From Tetmemena sp. SeJ-2015 (lineage: Eukaryota; Ciliophora; Spirotrichea; Sporadotrichida; Oxytrichidae): a DNA stretch of 64,000 nucleotides. The stretch covers positions 62,001 to 126,000 of the forward strand of contig JAJKFJ010022395.1 of NCBI GenBank assembly GCA_027382625.1, given 5' to 3'. Below are positions 34,608 to 46,978 of the stretch, piece by piece. The notes below the pieces were generated by a model that was not told the DNA's origin, ran no database searches, and saw only the letters and a list, made by a program, of their open reading frames with translations. The stretch's first letter is position 1. Every line of letters begins with the position of its first letter. A program made the position numbers and the translations under genes.

Positions 34608-35305
34608 ATGTATTCATTCACTGGGAGACTAAATACAATTGCATTCAACACTTTATAAATATTCTTCTCCTCTCATTTCATGTTTAAACTTTGTTGATGC
34701 TAACTTTACTATCTGGACTGAACTACTTCTCTGTTTACTTTAACCAACAGAAGCCAGTTCTACTGTCGCCATTTCAAATAAAGGACTTTGATACTTTTGT
34801 GAAAGACAACTTTTTCAACGAGGATGCTCTAAGTTTCACTTTTGACTTGAAAGCAGACTTGAGGCCACTCTTTAACTGGAATACCAACATTATCTTTACC
34901 TACATCACATGTGAGTACGAGTCTACTTCATTTTTTTACAAAGTGAATATATAAAATAGTATTATATTCATCCACTGGAGTAAAATCAACCAGCTAGCTA
35001 ACAATTTGGGACTAAAGAGTCAGGAGATTTGAGCCTCAAGAGCATGTTCTAGACTTGAAAGGCGAATTCCCAGAGTACTATCTTACTGATCAAAACAAGG
35101 ACCTCAGAGACAAAGAAATCACTTGCTATCTCAACTGGGAGCAGATGCCAATTGTAGGTGGAAGTTTTGGATCAAGAATGGAAATAGGAAAGTTCAGAGC
35201 CCCTAAGAACTACATTTCAAAGCAGAGGAGAAAGTATTACCGCATATTCAATTTTTTTATAAGTACAACTATCCAGGATCTCTTGATAGAGAACCCAACT
35301 ATTGA
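34608..35305 (+). CDS. SPCS3: Signal peptidase complex subunit 3 (SPC22/23)
   Basis: ER membrane subunit that supports cleavage of signal peptides. The start at 34608 gives MYSFTGRLNTIAFNTLLMLT, a single N-terminal membrane helix, then SVYFNQQKPVLLSPFQIKD, FTFDLKADLRPLFNWNTNII, YLTAEY-like TYITCEYEST, the LTIWDQRV motif and CYLNWEQMPIVG, ending RRKYNYPGSLDREPNY before TGA 35303-35305. These match SPC22/23 proteins (FDITADLENIFDWN; NQVVLWDK). Three IESs (pointers ACTTT, TTCAT, AAGTA) removed leave 591 bases, 196 codons plus stop, close to the usual 180. Convergent with the gene at 35401-35931. Confidence 0.93.
34650..34692 (+). other. IES in SPCS3, pointer ACTTT
   Basis: ACTTT at 34650-34654 and 34688-34692. 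Removing 38 bp completes the N-terminal membrane helix (FNTLLMLTLLSGLNYFS). Confidence 0.87.
34927..34971 (+). other. IES in SPCS3, pointer TTCAT
   Basis: TTCAT at 34927-34931 and 34967-34971. Removing 40 bp gives YESTSSTGVKSTSQLTIWD in the SPC22 frame. Confidence 0.87.
35232..35265 (+). other. IES in SPCS3, pointer AAGTA
   Basis: AAGTA at 35232-35236 and 35261-35265. Removing 29 bp gives RRKYNYPGSLDREPNY and the stop. Confidence 0.87.
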
Positions 35306-35400
35306 AGATAAAAAGAAAGATATAGATACAGTAATTGAACAAAGAGGAAATGAGTAATTAAGCATAAGGGAGGAAGCTAATGAAAAGTTTCAGACACGTA

Positions 35401-35931
35401 TCATTTTATTATTTTCCTGATCCTCTCTATCTCACTAATCTCAGAATTTAAATTGCTGTCTTTAACTATAGGATGTCAAATATTGGCATTTCTTGCTCGG
35501 CACAGTAAGATATACCTGCATAAAGTGTTTCCTTAAAAATATCTATAGCAAGAGGGTATTACTTAGCAAGTTGCATAGCTATTCTGAAATATGAAATGAA
35601 TAGCTCTGTTGTCTTCTTTGGATCTCTCATAAAAATGTGCTGCTCCAAAAAGTACTAAGAGCATAGTTGCATTTTAGCCCATAGTGCCCAGCGATATGGC
35701 TGCTTGTCGGGTGTTGGTGGTTACTTTCTATTTTCTTCTTTGTCAAAGAACGGATTTTCTTTTAAGATAAAAATATCTTTTGAGTTTTTGTCCACTTTGA
35801 ATAGATCATCTATTTCTCTTCTTAGCTAGGAATAGGTTTGGAATATGAATGTAGTGTTTCTTGGCTCCAAAAGGTCTTATTCCTAAATTCTTATGACTTT
35901 ATTTCAAAATTAATTCGATAGCAGATGACAT
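35401..35931 (-). CDS. Unrecognised small helical protein
   Basis: The start at 35931 gives MSSAIELILKQDLLEPRN after removing a 22-bp IES (pointer AATAA), then a long clean frame of about 130 codons (REIDDLFKVDKNSKDIFIL; PPTPDKQPYRWALWAKMQL; FIMRDPKKTTELFISYFRI), reading TAA/TAG as Gln. A final segment SNLNSEISEIERIRKIIK ends at TGA 35401-35403; the join before it was not resolved. Mostly helical and soluble, about 170 residues. No motif links it to a known family. Confidence 0.6.
35877..35903 (-). other. IES, pointer AATAA
   Basis: TTATT on the plus strand at 35877-35881 and 35899-35903. Removing 22 bp joins MSSAIELILK to QDLLEPRNTTFIF in frame. Confidence 0.72.
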
Positions 35932-36202
35932 ATTTAAATCCTTGCTTAAACTTCTTACAGTTAAGTCTATTTGATATTTTCTCATTTTTCTGTTACTACA
36001 TCCCATTACAGCGATTACTTTCCTATCACAAATCAATTAATTATTCTATCAATCAACTTTAAACATAATGTTGAATTCCAAGATTAGATTTGCTTATTGA
36101 TGTAATATGGCTGGTCTTTATCAATTAAATTTGAGTTTGATTTTCTTAAAATAGCTTTTTTAATATTGGAAAGTTATTCTTAAATTTGTTCTCTAGCAAA
36201 AC

Positions 36203-38326
36203 ATGGGTCAGAAATGCTCAACCAGTTTAGACAGTAGTCAGGCTCACTAAATCAGAAAGTAGATAACAACTTAAAATGTAATCACTTCTACTTTCATTAA
36301 TCTTATAAGCAACAGAATGAGCAAAATTAAGAAGGGAAGATGCAGGAAGTTCAAACCCATATTTATTAAGCAATTGATAAAGTAGAATAAAAAAGTGGAT
36401 AGAATTAGATGCCAGTTGCTATTGCAAGTTCCACTCCAAAGAATACAGATCTATAATTAGAGAGGTAATTTTAAACAACAAATCAAAACTTCATTTTAAA
36501 GTAACTTGCTTGTGTATAGGAATCAAGAGGAGGTTAAACTAAAGGAGAGACACAAAGCTGGTTCAATGAGTCGCAAATAAAACATTCCATAACTTGAAAA
36601 GCAATAGTTTGAGGTAATTTCAATTTCACAATCTATTTGTAGCCAATAAAATTTGAGTGAGATCTAATAATTTTGAGTTTAGGGTAACTCAAAAGAGTAA
36701 CTTAACAAACTTGCCGAGAAATGCATTATAAGAAGATAAAGCATATTTGAATTACTTTAATTGACTTTTATGTTAAATAACTTTAGTACAACATTGCTTT
36801 GAAATATCTCATGGAGGCACTTATTCAAAATCCAGAAGACTATCTTATTCTCAACAATATTGGGTTATGCCATTAAAATATATAGATACTTAAAATTATT
36901 TAGTCCATCTTAATCAAGGAAATTACGATCAGGCTCTAACGTTTTTTACAAGGTCAACTAAGTCTAATTATGAGTTCCCTCGTTCGCTTAATAATCTTGG
37001 TAACACTCTTCGGAAAAAGAATGAAGTTGCGAAAGCGATAAATTGTTATGAGCAAGCTATCAGAGTGCAGAATTATTTATTGAGCCAAGGGCAAGCTGAG
37101 GAACGCTTTCACATAGCACATTTGAATTTAGCAACAGCCTATGTTGAAACTAACAATATGATTTGCTCCATTTAAAGTAATTGAATTTTGCGTAGTATAG
37201 ATTTTTATAATTATGAGATTGAGCAGCTAAATTATGCTTTTGAAAACGATCATTCTACAATAATGAGGGCAGCAAGAGATAAAGGACTGCACTACCTAGT
37301 GGAGCACAGTCAAATTATATATGCAATAGCTACTGTGGAGAGCAAAGAATTCTAGGAGGGATTGGATATGTTACTAAAGATAGGAGGAGAAAATCAAATT
37401 AACATTGAAGATGAGGATTCTTAAAACTATGAGTAAGTGCTTATTTATTAAGACATAATTTGTGTTAGGCCTGTGTTATTGAGAGAGAACCCGGTGCTTT
37501 GCTATTACACAGCTCTATGTTATTTAAGATTAAACAATCTCACTAAAGCAAAAGAGTTTTGCGATTAGATACAAAGGTAAATAATTTCTAATTGAAAGAA
37601 TTGCAGATTACATAATGAGCATCCAAGGCGACTAGTTTGCAAGATATTTGACCAAAAATAGAATTACATACGAGAGCAAATAACACTAATTGAACAAGAG
37701 AAGATAAGACTAGCCATGGTATGTATTGTAGATATTTAAGATTTCTGTAGTTTTAAAAGCGAATGAAAGAAGAAGAGGAGGCAAGAAATAGAGCATAATA
37801 AGGCATTCAATAAAATGAAGATGAGGAAGAGGCTACTTATGATGCGAATTAATAGGAAAATATATCTCTCAAAGTGCTCAAAAATCTTAACACTTACAAT
37901 AAATACACTGACTCAATGGAGAAAAACAAAAAGCAAACACAGAACTATCAAGCAGCTTACTTAAGATCTAGTTCTGCTTAAAAATCGATGGGCTCATCAT
38001 TCAATGCTTCTGTTAATCAACATCCCTTCAATGAAGATAACCAAGGAAGTGGAAATATTATTAAATCAGAAAATTAAAAGCAATAACTCAGGATTCATTT
38101 AGGTACAGCTGAAATGAAATCAGATAACTAAGACAAACACATTTCAAATGCATTAACTCCTCTCAAAGAGAAGATTACATCTTCTTTTTTGGCATTTCAA
38201 ACTAAGATTTCAAATTATGGAAGAAAGAACGCTACTCCCAATTCTAAGAATGATCAGTTCTCAAACAAATAAGAATTCAGTCTCTTTGGCACATTCATTA
38301 TTTAATAAATTTATTTAATAATTTGA
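36203..38326 (+). CDS. TPR-repeat protein with N-myristoylation-type start
   Basis: The ATG at 36203 opens MGQKCSTSLDSSQAHQ, a good N-myristoylation and Cys-palmitoylation signal. TPR units follow: YNIALKYLMEALIQNPEDYL, LCHLNQGNYDQALTFFTRST, FPRSLNNLGNTLRKKNEVAK, AINCYEQAIRV, and later LCYYTALCYLRLNNLTKAKE. The second half is charged and Ser/Asn-rich. Short GT-AG introns fit at about 36277 (32 nt), 36466, 36614, 36751, and 37717-37759, plus an IES with pointer CCAT at 36870-36908. TPR proteins are protein-interaction scaffolds; a ciliary or signalling role is inference. TGA at 38324 is one possible end, but the next block may be its true C-terminus. Confidence 0.75.
36870..36908 (+). other. 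IES in the TPR gene, pointer CCAT
   Basis: CCAT at 36870-36873 and 36905-36908. Removing 35 bp gives NNIGLCHLNQGNYDQALTFF, a complete TPR. Confidence 0.85.
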
Positions 38327-38739
38327 GAAAGATATTAAAAGAATAAGAAAAATGATTTAGGAGCAGAAGTTAAATAGATTGTATCTCAATATGTTTAAAT
38401 AATTTAAGTATTAAAAGAGAAAATAAATCACAAAATTATAGGAAAAATATTTTGATGCACCTTATTTATGACAAATAAAGAATTAAAATGGTAAAATAAA
38501 GGAGATAGTAAATCCTATGTTTTATATCTTGTACATAGGTAATACTGATTTTCTAATTCAGTACGATAAGTGCTTTTTTAAGATTGATTATTAATTATAT
38601 TCCTAAAATTTTACTTTAATTTACTTTACTTTATTATTCCTTGGCATACGGAATGCTGTTTCAATCTTTAATGATAAGCTCCAACAAGTGCTTTTATCTC
38701 TTTGATATAATAATCCATTTTTAAATTCCTTAAATAATT

Positions 38740-39800
38740 ATAATAATATCAATAACAGCTAAGCTAACTAAGAGAAGCTTTAATCAGGTCGCCCTCCAAA
38801 GCCTCCAATTGACTCCAGATAAAATATGATATAATAAAATTAAGAAGGCCTAAGAAAGTAATATCCATTAGGACTCAATACTCAAGAGTAGAAATTCTTT
38901 ATTATAATTTTATTTCTATAAGTAAAGCGCTTCTAATTCAAGAATGCTACTCTGCCCTTCTCCTGTTCCATCCCCACTTCCAAGAATTGGAAAATAAAAA
39001 ACAAAAAAGGCAAAGAAAAAAAATCTACAAGCCAATTATCGTTAGTTTAAGCCCTTAAAAGCAAAGCATACTTGGAATAGAAAGAGATGATAAAGCCAAC
39101 TAAATCAATGAGGATAACTAGCTTGTAATATATTTAATAAAATAGCAGCACTTAAACGAGGATGATAGCTTCAATAGAGCAGTGGGAGAAGATTTTTTCA
39201 AAGATAAAAGAGAATTTTATATCATTTAAAATTGAGAATAGACGGGAATTTATGGAGTAAAGGCTATGATTAGTGATTATAACTCTGTCTAAAGAAAAAG
39301 CCGCAGGAATAATTTCGTGTAAAGCTCCTAGAACTCTAACTTGAAAGATAGCTAATCTGTTCGGTATGCTGATGAGCTGTATCAATCCTCGAGTCACAAC
39401 AATACTAATGTTTTTAGCAGCAGTTATTTAATATATTATGGAAAACCCTCAGATAGAAGAATGTTTTCACCCATGCCGGAGATGGGAGGATCGCAGCCAT
39501 TCGGACATTAAAATAAAAGTCAAGATTCCTCTACTGGTATTGGACCTTTCATGAATCTCATGCCCAAAAATTAAACTCCTGAAGATGAATATCAACTTTA
39601 TTAAAACTTAATTTTAATTAAATTATTAATGAAATGTTTATTTAAATTCAGATAAATTAAATAGAATAAATACAGTCTAAAATTTAATGAAAATCGTGAT
39701 TAGTTAAAATAATAAATGGAGAGTGCAACTTCATGGCAGATGAAATCACAGATTCACCCCCTGATCTGCAGCTTGTTTGATAGCTTATCAAAATTAATAT
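38740..39800 (+). CDS. Coding block, probable C-terminal part of the TPR gene
   Basis: Plus-strand blocks of Gln/Ser/Asn-rich protein: QSGRPPKPPIDSRQNMIQQN, PSPVPSPLPRIGKQKTKKAK, NEDDSFNRAVGEDFFKDKRE and YYGKPSDRRMFSPMPEMGGS, reading many TAA/TAG as Gln, with frame changes between them. A TGA lies near 39798, but the next gene may begin at 39733, so the end may be earlier. No domain. Composition resembles the tail of the TPR protein; the 38330-38740 gap would then be an IES of about 400 bp. It could instead be a separate small gene. Confidence 0.45.
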
Positions 39801-42800
39801 GAGTTTCTTCTTTAATCATCGCTCAACCTCTCTCAGCAGTGAGATATGAAACGCGCTTTCAATAATTCCTTCTATTTCTATCTCAATTTTATTTTATTTT
39901 TTGTTACCTAAAACTCTGACTAAACGCTTCCACAGAAAGTTGCAAGGATATTAAATTCTTAGAATTTCATGCTGAATCGAATGGTGTAATAATAATTTAA
40001 TTTTGACACACTTCAACTGTCTCTGTTCCATTTTAATTTAATGTAATAAATTAATTTGATTTTCTATTAAATTCTCAGTATACTCTTTGACTTCCATTCA
40101 TTCTTTTTTGAATAAATTATCATTCATATCTTTTTTAAACTTCATTCTCCTTAGAACTTCCAAAATTTCTTATAATTTACTATTTTTTAAATTAAGGAGG
40201 TAATTTTTGGAATAGCAAATTTGGGAACCTGTATAAAGACAATCTATAAACAAAATACATTCAAAATGCTAATGACCATGAAATGAAAAGGCCCCCAAAA
40301 ATGGAAGTAGGGATGAAAGAAATAAAATGATTCTGGTAGAAGGGAATGAGAGTGCAAGTGACAAGAGTGATTTTAATATAGAAGAGTCGGATAAGAGTAA
40401 CTATCTATTAATTTATTTAACTACCTGTCCAGCTAAAACCAAATGAAAATTCACAATTTTTGAAAAGATAGAAACTTAAAATTATTCTTTCTTAATTTTC
40501 TCATAGATTTGAAACTAGGGCTTTGGATTCTAGTTCATTATTTTTAATTTATGATTCTTATTTGTAAAATAGATATCAAGTTAGATTTGAGATTATATCA
40601 ATTAAAATATGAAACAAAAACACTATACAGAAAACAGTCAAGAAAAACCTACGAGACTCAAAGATAAGCAAATCTTGACATATCTACTGTCTAGTGACAC
40701 TCTACCCGCTCATACAATAGAAAATAGAGCTATAATTTGTTTATAAATTTTAAGAAAAAGGCAGGAGATTTCATGACTTAAAAAGCCGGATAAAATTGAT
40801 TTGAGTTTCGCTCCCTTCTCCTATGAACAAAATTAACAAAAATAGATTTAAATAAAACATACTTTATGAAGACTAATAAGATCAGAAAAATGAAGCAAAT
40901 CAGCGCAGAAGTTTGGAATAAACTCTTTAATAATATAATATAGAACTCAGACATTTTGTCATTTGAGTGAAAGCCATACTTTTGAAAGTCGTAATCTACT
41001 TTCCTCTGAAGTCAAAGATCCTTCATAGTCACATTTAAAATGGCTAAATAATTTATAAGTTTAAATTAATCACCAATTCATAACTCGCTGGCTGACAAGC
41101 ATAAATTAGCTATTTTTAGATTAGTAGAAGAACACTTTAACGATTCATGTGTAAATAAAGCTGTTGCATGTTCTTCGCAATTGGATCTGGATTAAGAAGA
41201 GTAAATTGAATCCATCAAATAGATAAACAGGGAGCATTAAACCTCTTCAAAATAGTAGCATCAATCATCTAAACTCCCACCTGTATTCCCTAAGAAAACC
41301 ATACAATTGAGAGCAAATGATCAACCTCAAATTAAAGAAATTGATATCCACCAAAATTTGCCAATTTGTCTTTTATTCAAATGATGAAGAAGATAACCAA
41401 GAAACCAGCACCAAATAACTCTACTATTCCAAATTACGTTTTAATTACTAGTTTTACTAAGTTTAAATATATTTTGTTTCAAGTAATAAATTATATCAAT
41501 CAAATTCTCTTGTTTTTATCCTCTCTAAACATTTTTAATTTAATAAAATCTTATTCTAAAATCTTATTCGATTAAAGATCTATGATACGAACCCATAGAA
41601 GAAGAAGAGAACAATAACAAAAATTCATTACACAAAAGCAATATTTAATAAGATAGAGAAAATAGTTTGAAAAAGTAAAAAATCTCAAGCAGAATAATAT
41701 CCAGATACCTAAAATCAAAGAATAAGAAGAATCTTAGTCAGGATATAGCTTTTAAGAACTTAATTCTATTTTTAACTAAAACAATAAGGTAGCTAGTAAA
41801 AACTAACAAGGAAGAAATAGCAATAATCTAATTAGATCCTTCAAAAACGTTTCTCTTTCTTCCTCTCTTGATAATTATTTTAAAATAAGGGGAGTAAATG
41901 TAGAGCTTAGTTAGAGTAAAATGCTGAAATTAATTTGAGAAGATCTTAAAATACCTTTATCATCACCCAGATAGATAAAAATATCATTGCTACTTAAGAT
42001 TAACGCCAATTGATTTAAGCAGAAAGTCATCAGAAATCTAAATTATTTGCTTTTAATCTCCTGTAGTTCCTTTGAAATAGAAGCTTTCATAATCTTACTA
42101 ATCATTATAAAATTAGAGTTTAAAAAGGTAAATTTAATTTGCAATTTAGTGCATTTTACTACAATTTATAAGATAAAATAGGATACAAATTAATTATTAA
42201 CTAAAGCATAAATTAGAAAAATATTTTAGCTAATAATTTTTTATCACCGTTAAGAAACGATAAGTCATTATATAAAAAGTAATAAGAGTAAAAAGACTTT
42301 GATTCAATTTAGGGAAAAGTTTAACAAGTTTAAATTTCTCAAGCTTAAATAGGAGATAAACCAAATAGCTTATTTATTGAGGCAGTCTCAAACTTTAATA
42401 ACCAAGAATATCCAAATATAATTATTCTGCAAGATCAAGTTGCTTTTAACTAGTTTTATTTTTTTGCTGAATAGTCAGGAAACAATAGTTTAGATATTAA
42501 TCGCAAAAACAATTTTTCCATTTCATTGCACCAATTAATTTATATTGTTAAGTTTTTAATCACTCCATAAAATGGAAAACTACGAGCTAGAATAGTTTTC
42601 TCCAGATCTTAAAAGACCCCCTTATTAATTTTAATAAACTGCAACTAATTTAGAAGGCTCAGAGAATTCATAATATTTTTGTTAAGAATAAGCTTAATAT
42701 ATTAGATTCAGATCTCAAAGATTATAAAAACTAAATTCATTTGAATGGACCAGACGATACTTTTATTAATTTACTATATCAGAGCCATAATAGATCTATT

Positions 42801-44817
42801 CTATTATTTCATAAACTGCATCTTAAGAGGTAGATAATCCCAGATTCAGCAGCAAAATCAAACTTACTCAGAACTTGATAAATCTTCTAAGCTGAATCCT
42901 ATCCTCTAAAACCAGAGCAACTAACTCCAAAACTTAAAGCAATCTTATCTCAGAACCATTAAAATTAAGGCTGAAACTTCGCACGATTTAAGAGATAGAA
43001 GAGATTAAACTAACTATGCCTCACTTGTTTTAAAAAGAGAGGATATAAATAGAAATCATAAGAATGTAAGAATAAACTAAGAGAAGCAGGACCATACGAG
43101 GAACTCATGCTATTATTTAAAGTTTGTTATTAACTAAGTATAAAGCAAGTCACGTATATTCGTTCATGATGAATACGACTCATTCTAAAAATCTTATCTA
43201 ATGAGTTAGTTTGGAGGGTCCTTACAAATCGGAGAATAGTTTCAAGTTCAACAATTAAGAAAAAGTTCAGTTATAGACTCTCAGGGGAAATTTGAAGAGG
43301 AGGTACTAAACACTAGTCTATTCCAAGATCATTAAACTAAGAAGTTAAACAATAAGTAAATTAGGGATAGTCACTAGACTTTCATGAAGAGCTAGCATGG
43401 CTTTCTCTGTGATCAGTAATCATTAGATGGTTGTAGAGTGGGGCTAGATTCTTAATTTATGAGGTATGTGGATAGACACAATGAAGATAAAGTAAATTTC
43501 AATAACGACCACAATAGAAGATATCAAATACCTGTGGATAAAGACTCCTAAGACTCGTCACCTGTAAATCCATAATAAAGAATTATGATTGAGCATTTCT
43601 TTTAAAATCATGGAGGCAAACTTGCTCTTGCAGATGTCTATCATTCTTTCATTATTTTAAAAAAATAAACTTTCGAGAAAAGATTAATAGATCAAGATAA
43701 TTCATCTTCTCCATCTCCAATAAATCAAGGTCAGAGATTCTAGAAAGTTATGGAGTTGAATGCAGTCTTTAAAAATATGAATCTTAAGGGAGCAGAAGAA
43801 CATGGCTCTCCTCAAGAATAAACTACTCGAACAAGAAAGCATTAAGACTAGCATACAAACTTCATAAACATGTCCCAGTCTTCTGAGAATCAGGTTATCA
43901 ATGACGCTATTATCATTAGGAAAAAACAAGGCCTTTTCTAAAGCAAAAGCTCGATTAAATAGGGATGGCTTAGAATGTAATTACAAAGAGGAAAGTTTAG
44001 ACAGGCCTTAAAGCTTAATTGCAAATCGAAAAGAGTATTTTGCTTTATGAAAGACAAACTTTTTAAGTTCTACAAAGATGAAAAAATGGTCTCACTATTA
44101 GGAGTGATAGATTTTGATTTGTTAACAATCACACTTCATGAAAATCAAAAAGATAGGATTTTTAGGTTCGAAATTTATGCAAATTAGAAAAGCTTCACAT
44201 TCTAAGCAGAGGATAATTAGAGTTACTTAGAGTGGATACATGTAATTACTGAGCATCACAGTAAAAGTGTTGGTAAATTTTAGAAATAAACAAGGACCTG
44301 TTCAATTAAGAATTTTTGGCTGCAGGAAAGAATCTCAGAGAATCAATTTTAATACTGGGCTGATAGTGGGGATATAATGCTTTTCAAAGGAAAAAGTGCC
44401 AGCTCAAAACTAAACTAATTCGTTTAGAATAGCGAATACGATCTTATTTTTTTATTATCATGTTGCCCTTATTCTTAGATATAGCTCAGGAAATAAAAAT
44501 AAAATGTAGTGCTTTTTGAGGCGACTGGAGAAACTGGAGTTACTCTTACAGACTGGCACGATTTCTTATTTAATGAATGGAATCTCCTCTACGAGAAAAT
44601 TGTCTACAGAAAGCTTCAAATTTATGAAGGACTATAGGCATTTAAAAACGTACATTTTTAAGATTATAAAATAATGTTGTTGGTAAAATCAATAACTTAT
44701 TCCTCGTCTAACTTAGCCCCTAGCATAAGTCCAAGTTTCTGGTCCTTTTTGCTTGAAAAACTACGCGGCCAGTAATCACTAGCGGGAAGATCTTTCGAAA
44801 GCAAGCCTATCTCCTGA
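39733..44817 (+). CDS. Large hydrophilic protein with C-terminal PH domain
   Basis: A possible start MADEITDSPPDLQL at 39733 is followed by an AT-rich gap, then YKDNLQTKYIQNEKAPKNGS after removing a short IES (40264-40285, pointer AAATG). The long middle (40400-43900) is Asn/Ser/Gln-rich and disordered, with many internal frame changes. The C-terminus carries a pleckstrin-homology-type domain at about 43965-44280 (QGWLRMQLQRGKFRQALKLN, VFCFMKDKLFKFYKDEKMVS, SYLEWIHVITEH), then about 160 more residues (EYDLIFLLSC, VLFEATGETGVTLTDWHDFL), ending SFESKPIS at TGA 44815-44817. PH domains bind phosphoinositides or proteins at membranes. One-gene status is inferred from the shared strand and style. 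Confidence 0.6.
40264..40285 (+). other. IES, pointer AAATG
   Basis: AAATG at 40264-40268 and 40281-40285. Removing 17 bp (one pointer plus 12 bases) joins TKYIQN to EKAPKNGSRDERNK and avoids a TGA. Confidence 0.7.
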
Positions 44818-45271
44818 TAGGCAGCTGCTACAAGTTCAGAGCAAAAGTAATTTTAAGGATGTTTCTTGTCTTGGCTGACCTGACTTATTTTTGTTCTCCT
44901 GCTATTGCAACACAATTATAACTTATCTTTATAATGATTTTAGTTTTAATTGGGTTGTCTTGATCTTGTATTTCTTTCCAAGAGAGGATAAATCCTTTAA
45001 ACATATAAGAATTAAGATTTGATGAATGATTCTAGTTAAGTCAACATATCAGAAGGTCTCTCCCATTGAAGCTTTCATTTAGGTATCATGAGCGGATCAA
45101 TATATTTAAAAAGTGTTAGTAAGATTTAATATGCAATATTTGATTTCTAAGATATTAAATGAGACAGATAATTTTTATAAGTCTTCGTCATCCACTTAGT
45201 TCTCTTGGATTCCTCAAGTTATTAAAATTAGAGCCAAATCAGATCCTTGAGAATTTTATGGATTGATTATC
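44818..45271. other. AT-rich spacer
   Basis: Between the convergent PH-domain and lipase genes. No gene or repeat recognised. Confidence 0.5.
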
Positions 45272-46698
45272 TCACTCCAAGAAAGATGAGACTGCAGCTG
45301 GGTGGTACTGCTGAAGAGTTGAAAGAACATCTTAGAAGTAGGACATATCTTTTCCAATCATGAATGAAAGATGACCAAGTGGGTACTCCTTGTAGAATTG
45401 GAGAGTGTTGAGTTGAGTTTTGGCCCACTCGTTGTCAGTTTTATCAGCGAGTTCATCATTTAGTCCGACAAACATAGCAATAGGAACTTTAGAGATTCCT
45501 TGCAAATTTACGACGGGGGGAGTGGTCTGTCCGTATCTTCTCTGGTTCTCGCTTTTACCCCAGTCAAATTCTTGGAACTAGTCAGCCTTAATGATTTGAC
45601 CATAGTGATCGAGACAGTTCAAACTAGTGCCTGAGGGGAAATGGCCAAGGTAAACTGTGAGCCTGTCAGAATCATCTTGAGATAAGTCTTCATCTGCAAT
45701 CAGATAATTTAATTCTATCTACAAATAATATGCTACTTAATTTCCTAGTCTGCAGAGAGCAGGAATGGTTCCACACAACAGCCTCATGGCACCTGTGGTG
45801 ACCCAGTTGGCAGGGAAGAATTCATAAATGCCGAGGGTGTTGCAAGTTCCAACCAAGAGACCGTCGTTATTTGCAACGATAGAAAGGAGAGTTGATTTGC
45901 AGTGAGTTAGTTTCATAACTGGACCCAAGGCTACAAATACGCTCACCTTGCTGGCGAAATAAGCTTCATTGTGAGCGAGAGCATTAAATCATCAAGGGAT
46001 TTATATAAGCATAATACATCTGAGTGGTTCCCTGCGAGTGTCCTACATATGCAACTTTTTGCTGACCTGTGACGGCGAGAATGTAGTCAATAGCTGCTGG
46101 CAGATCTCCATTTCCCATATCAGCGAATGAGAAGGCCCAGTAGTCCTTGTTGCTGATGGAGGGATTCTTGTGTGAGTGAGAGTACTTGTTTCCTCTTGAG
46201 TTTCCAAGCCATACATCGTAGCCTGCTCTTGAAACTTGGAAGGCAGGTGCTACGTTAGCTCTGTGAGCAATCCAACAATCAGCGGAGTCTAATATTCCAT
46301 GTTGCAAGAAAGCAACTTTCTTTCCTTGAGGAGATTCTCCTTATTTTCCTGGGATTCTGAAAATCTATTAAAATTTAATTGAAAGAATACTAATCTGAAA
46401 TCTTGAGGATGTAACCATCAGCGGTGGTGACTGTATGTTCCTCATAGGGAATCCGTTCTATTCCACTATTTATTAGAAGTTTCTGTAGAGATCAGGGTCG
46501 GCAGATAACTCTTCTTTGACCTTCTCGTCCTACTCCAAAATGTTGGTCCATGGATCGGCAAAGAGAGCATATTTCAGAGGACAAATTGGCTTTAGAAAGT
46601 AAACCAGCAGCCTCAGTATGATCGTAAGGCATCGCTTATGCAGTAGCTGCAACAGCGAGTACTGTTAGAAGGATCCTTTTGGAGGAAGAGTACAGCAT
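45272..46698 (-). CDS. Acid lipase (lysosomal/gastric type, alpha/beta hydrolase)
   Basis: Secreted or lysosomal lipase of the LIPA family, hydrolysing neutral lipid esters. The ATG at 46698 gives a signal peptide (KRILLTVLAVAATAQA). Family text in order: IERIPYEEHTVTTADGYILK, FRIPGK, VAFLQHGILDSADCW, GYDVWLGNSRGNKYS, WAFSFADMGNGDLPAAIDYI, nucleophile motif VAYVGHSQGTTQM, FVGLNDELAD (acid) and YPLGHLSFMIG (His), so the triad is present. Stop TGA at 45272-45274. Four IESs (pointers GCC 31 bp, AATAG 8 bp, AGATTT 37 bp, AAT 16 bp) removed leave 1335 bases, 444 codons plus stop, typical for the family. Confidence 0.93.
45983..46001 (-). other. IES in the lipase gene, pointer AAT, 16 bp
   Basis: ATT on the plus strand at 45983-45985 and 45999-46001. 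Removing 16 bp gives YYAYINALAHNEAYFASKV in the family frame; left in, the frame is lost. Confidence 0.85.
46361..46403 (-). other. IES in the lipase gene, pointer AGATTT
   Basis: AAATCT on the plus strand at 46361-46366 and 46398-46403. Removing 37 bp gives DGYILKIFRIPGKQGESPQG, the conserved lipase segment. Confidence 0.9.
46458..46470 (-). other. Ultra-short IES (8 bp), pointer AATAG
   Basis: CTATT on the plus strand at 46458-46462 and 46466-46470, only three bases apart. Deleting 8 bp gives NFQQIERIPYEEHTVTTADG and makes the whole gene divisible by three. A compensating 1-base assembly error would also explain it. Confidence 0.65.
46557..46590 (-). other. IES in the lipase gene, pointer GCC
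   Basis: GGC on the plus strand at 46557-46559 and 46588-46590. Removing 31 bp gives GLLSKADPWTNILEQDEKVK and removes a frame that would meet TGA. Confidence 0.8.
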
Positions 46699-46978
46699 AA
46701 TTATTATAAATCTAAATCAATTAATTAATCCAAACTAATAAGAGACTGTTTACTCAGTATCATTACAGACCCTCCAAGATTTTAAGTTATATAAGCTAAA
46801 TATCCTATAATATTTTGCTTATCTATTCATCATAATAAACAGCACTTGTTGCCTAGATTAAAGAGAAGAAGATATTGTTTTGATTGGTTTCTAGGAGTAT
46901 GAAATAAATTAAGTAACGTACTACTAATTTTGTCAACTTGTTTTAATCAAATTAAATCAGAGGAATTCAAAATGAAAC

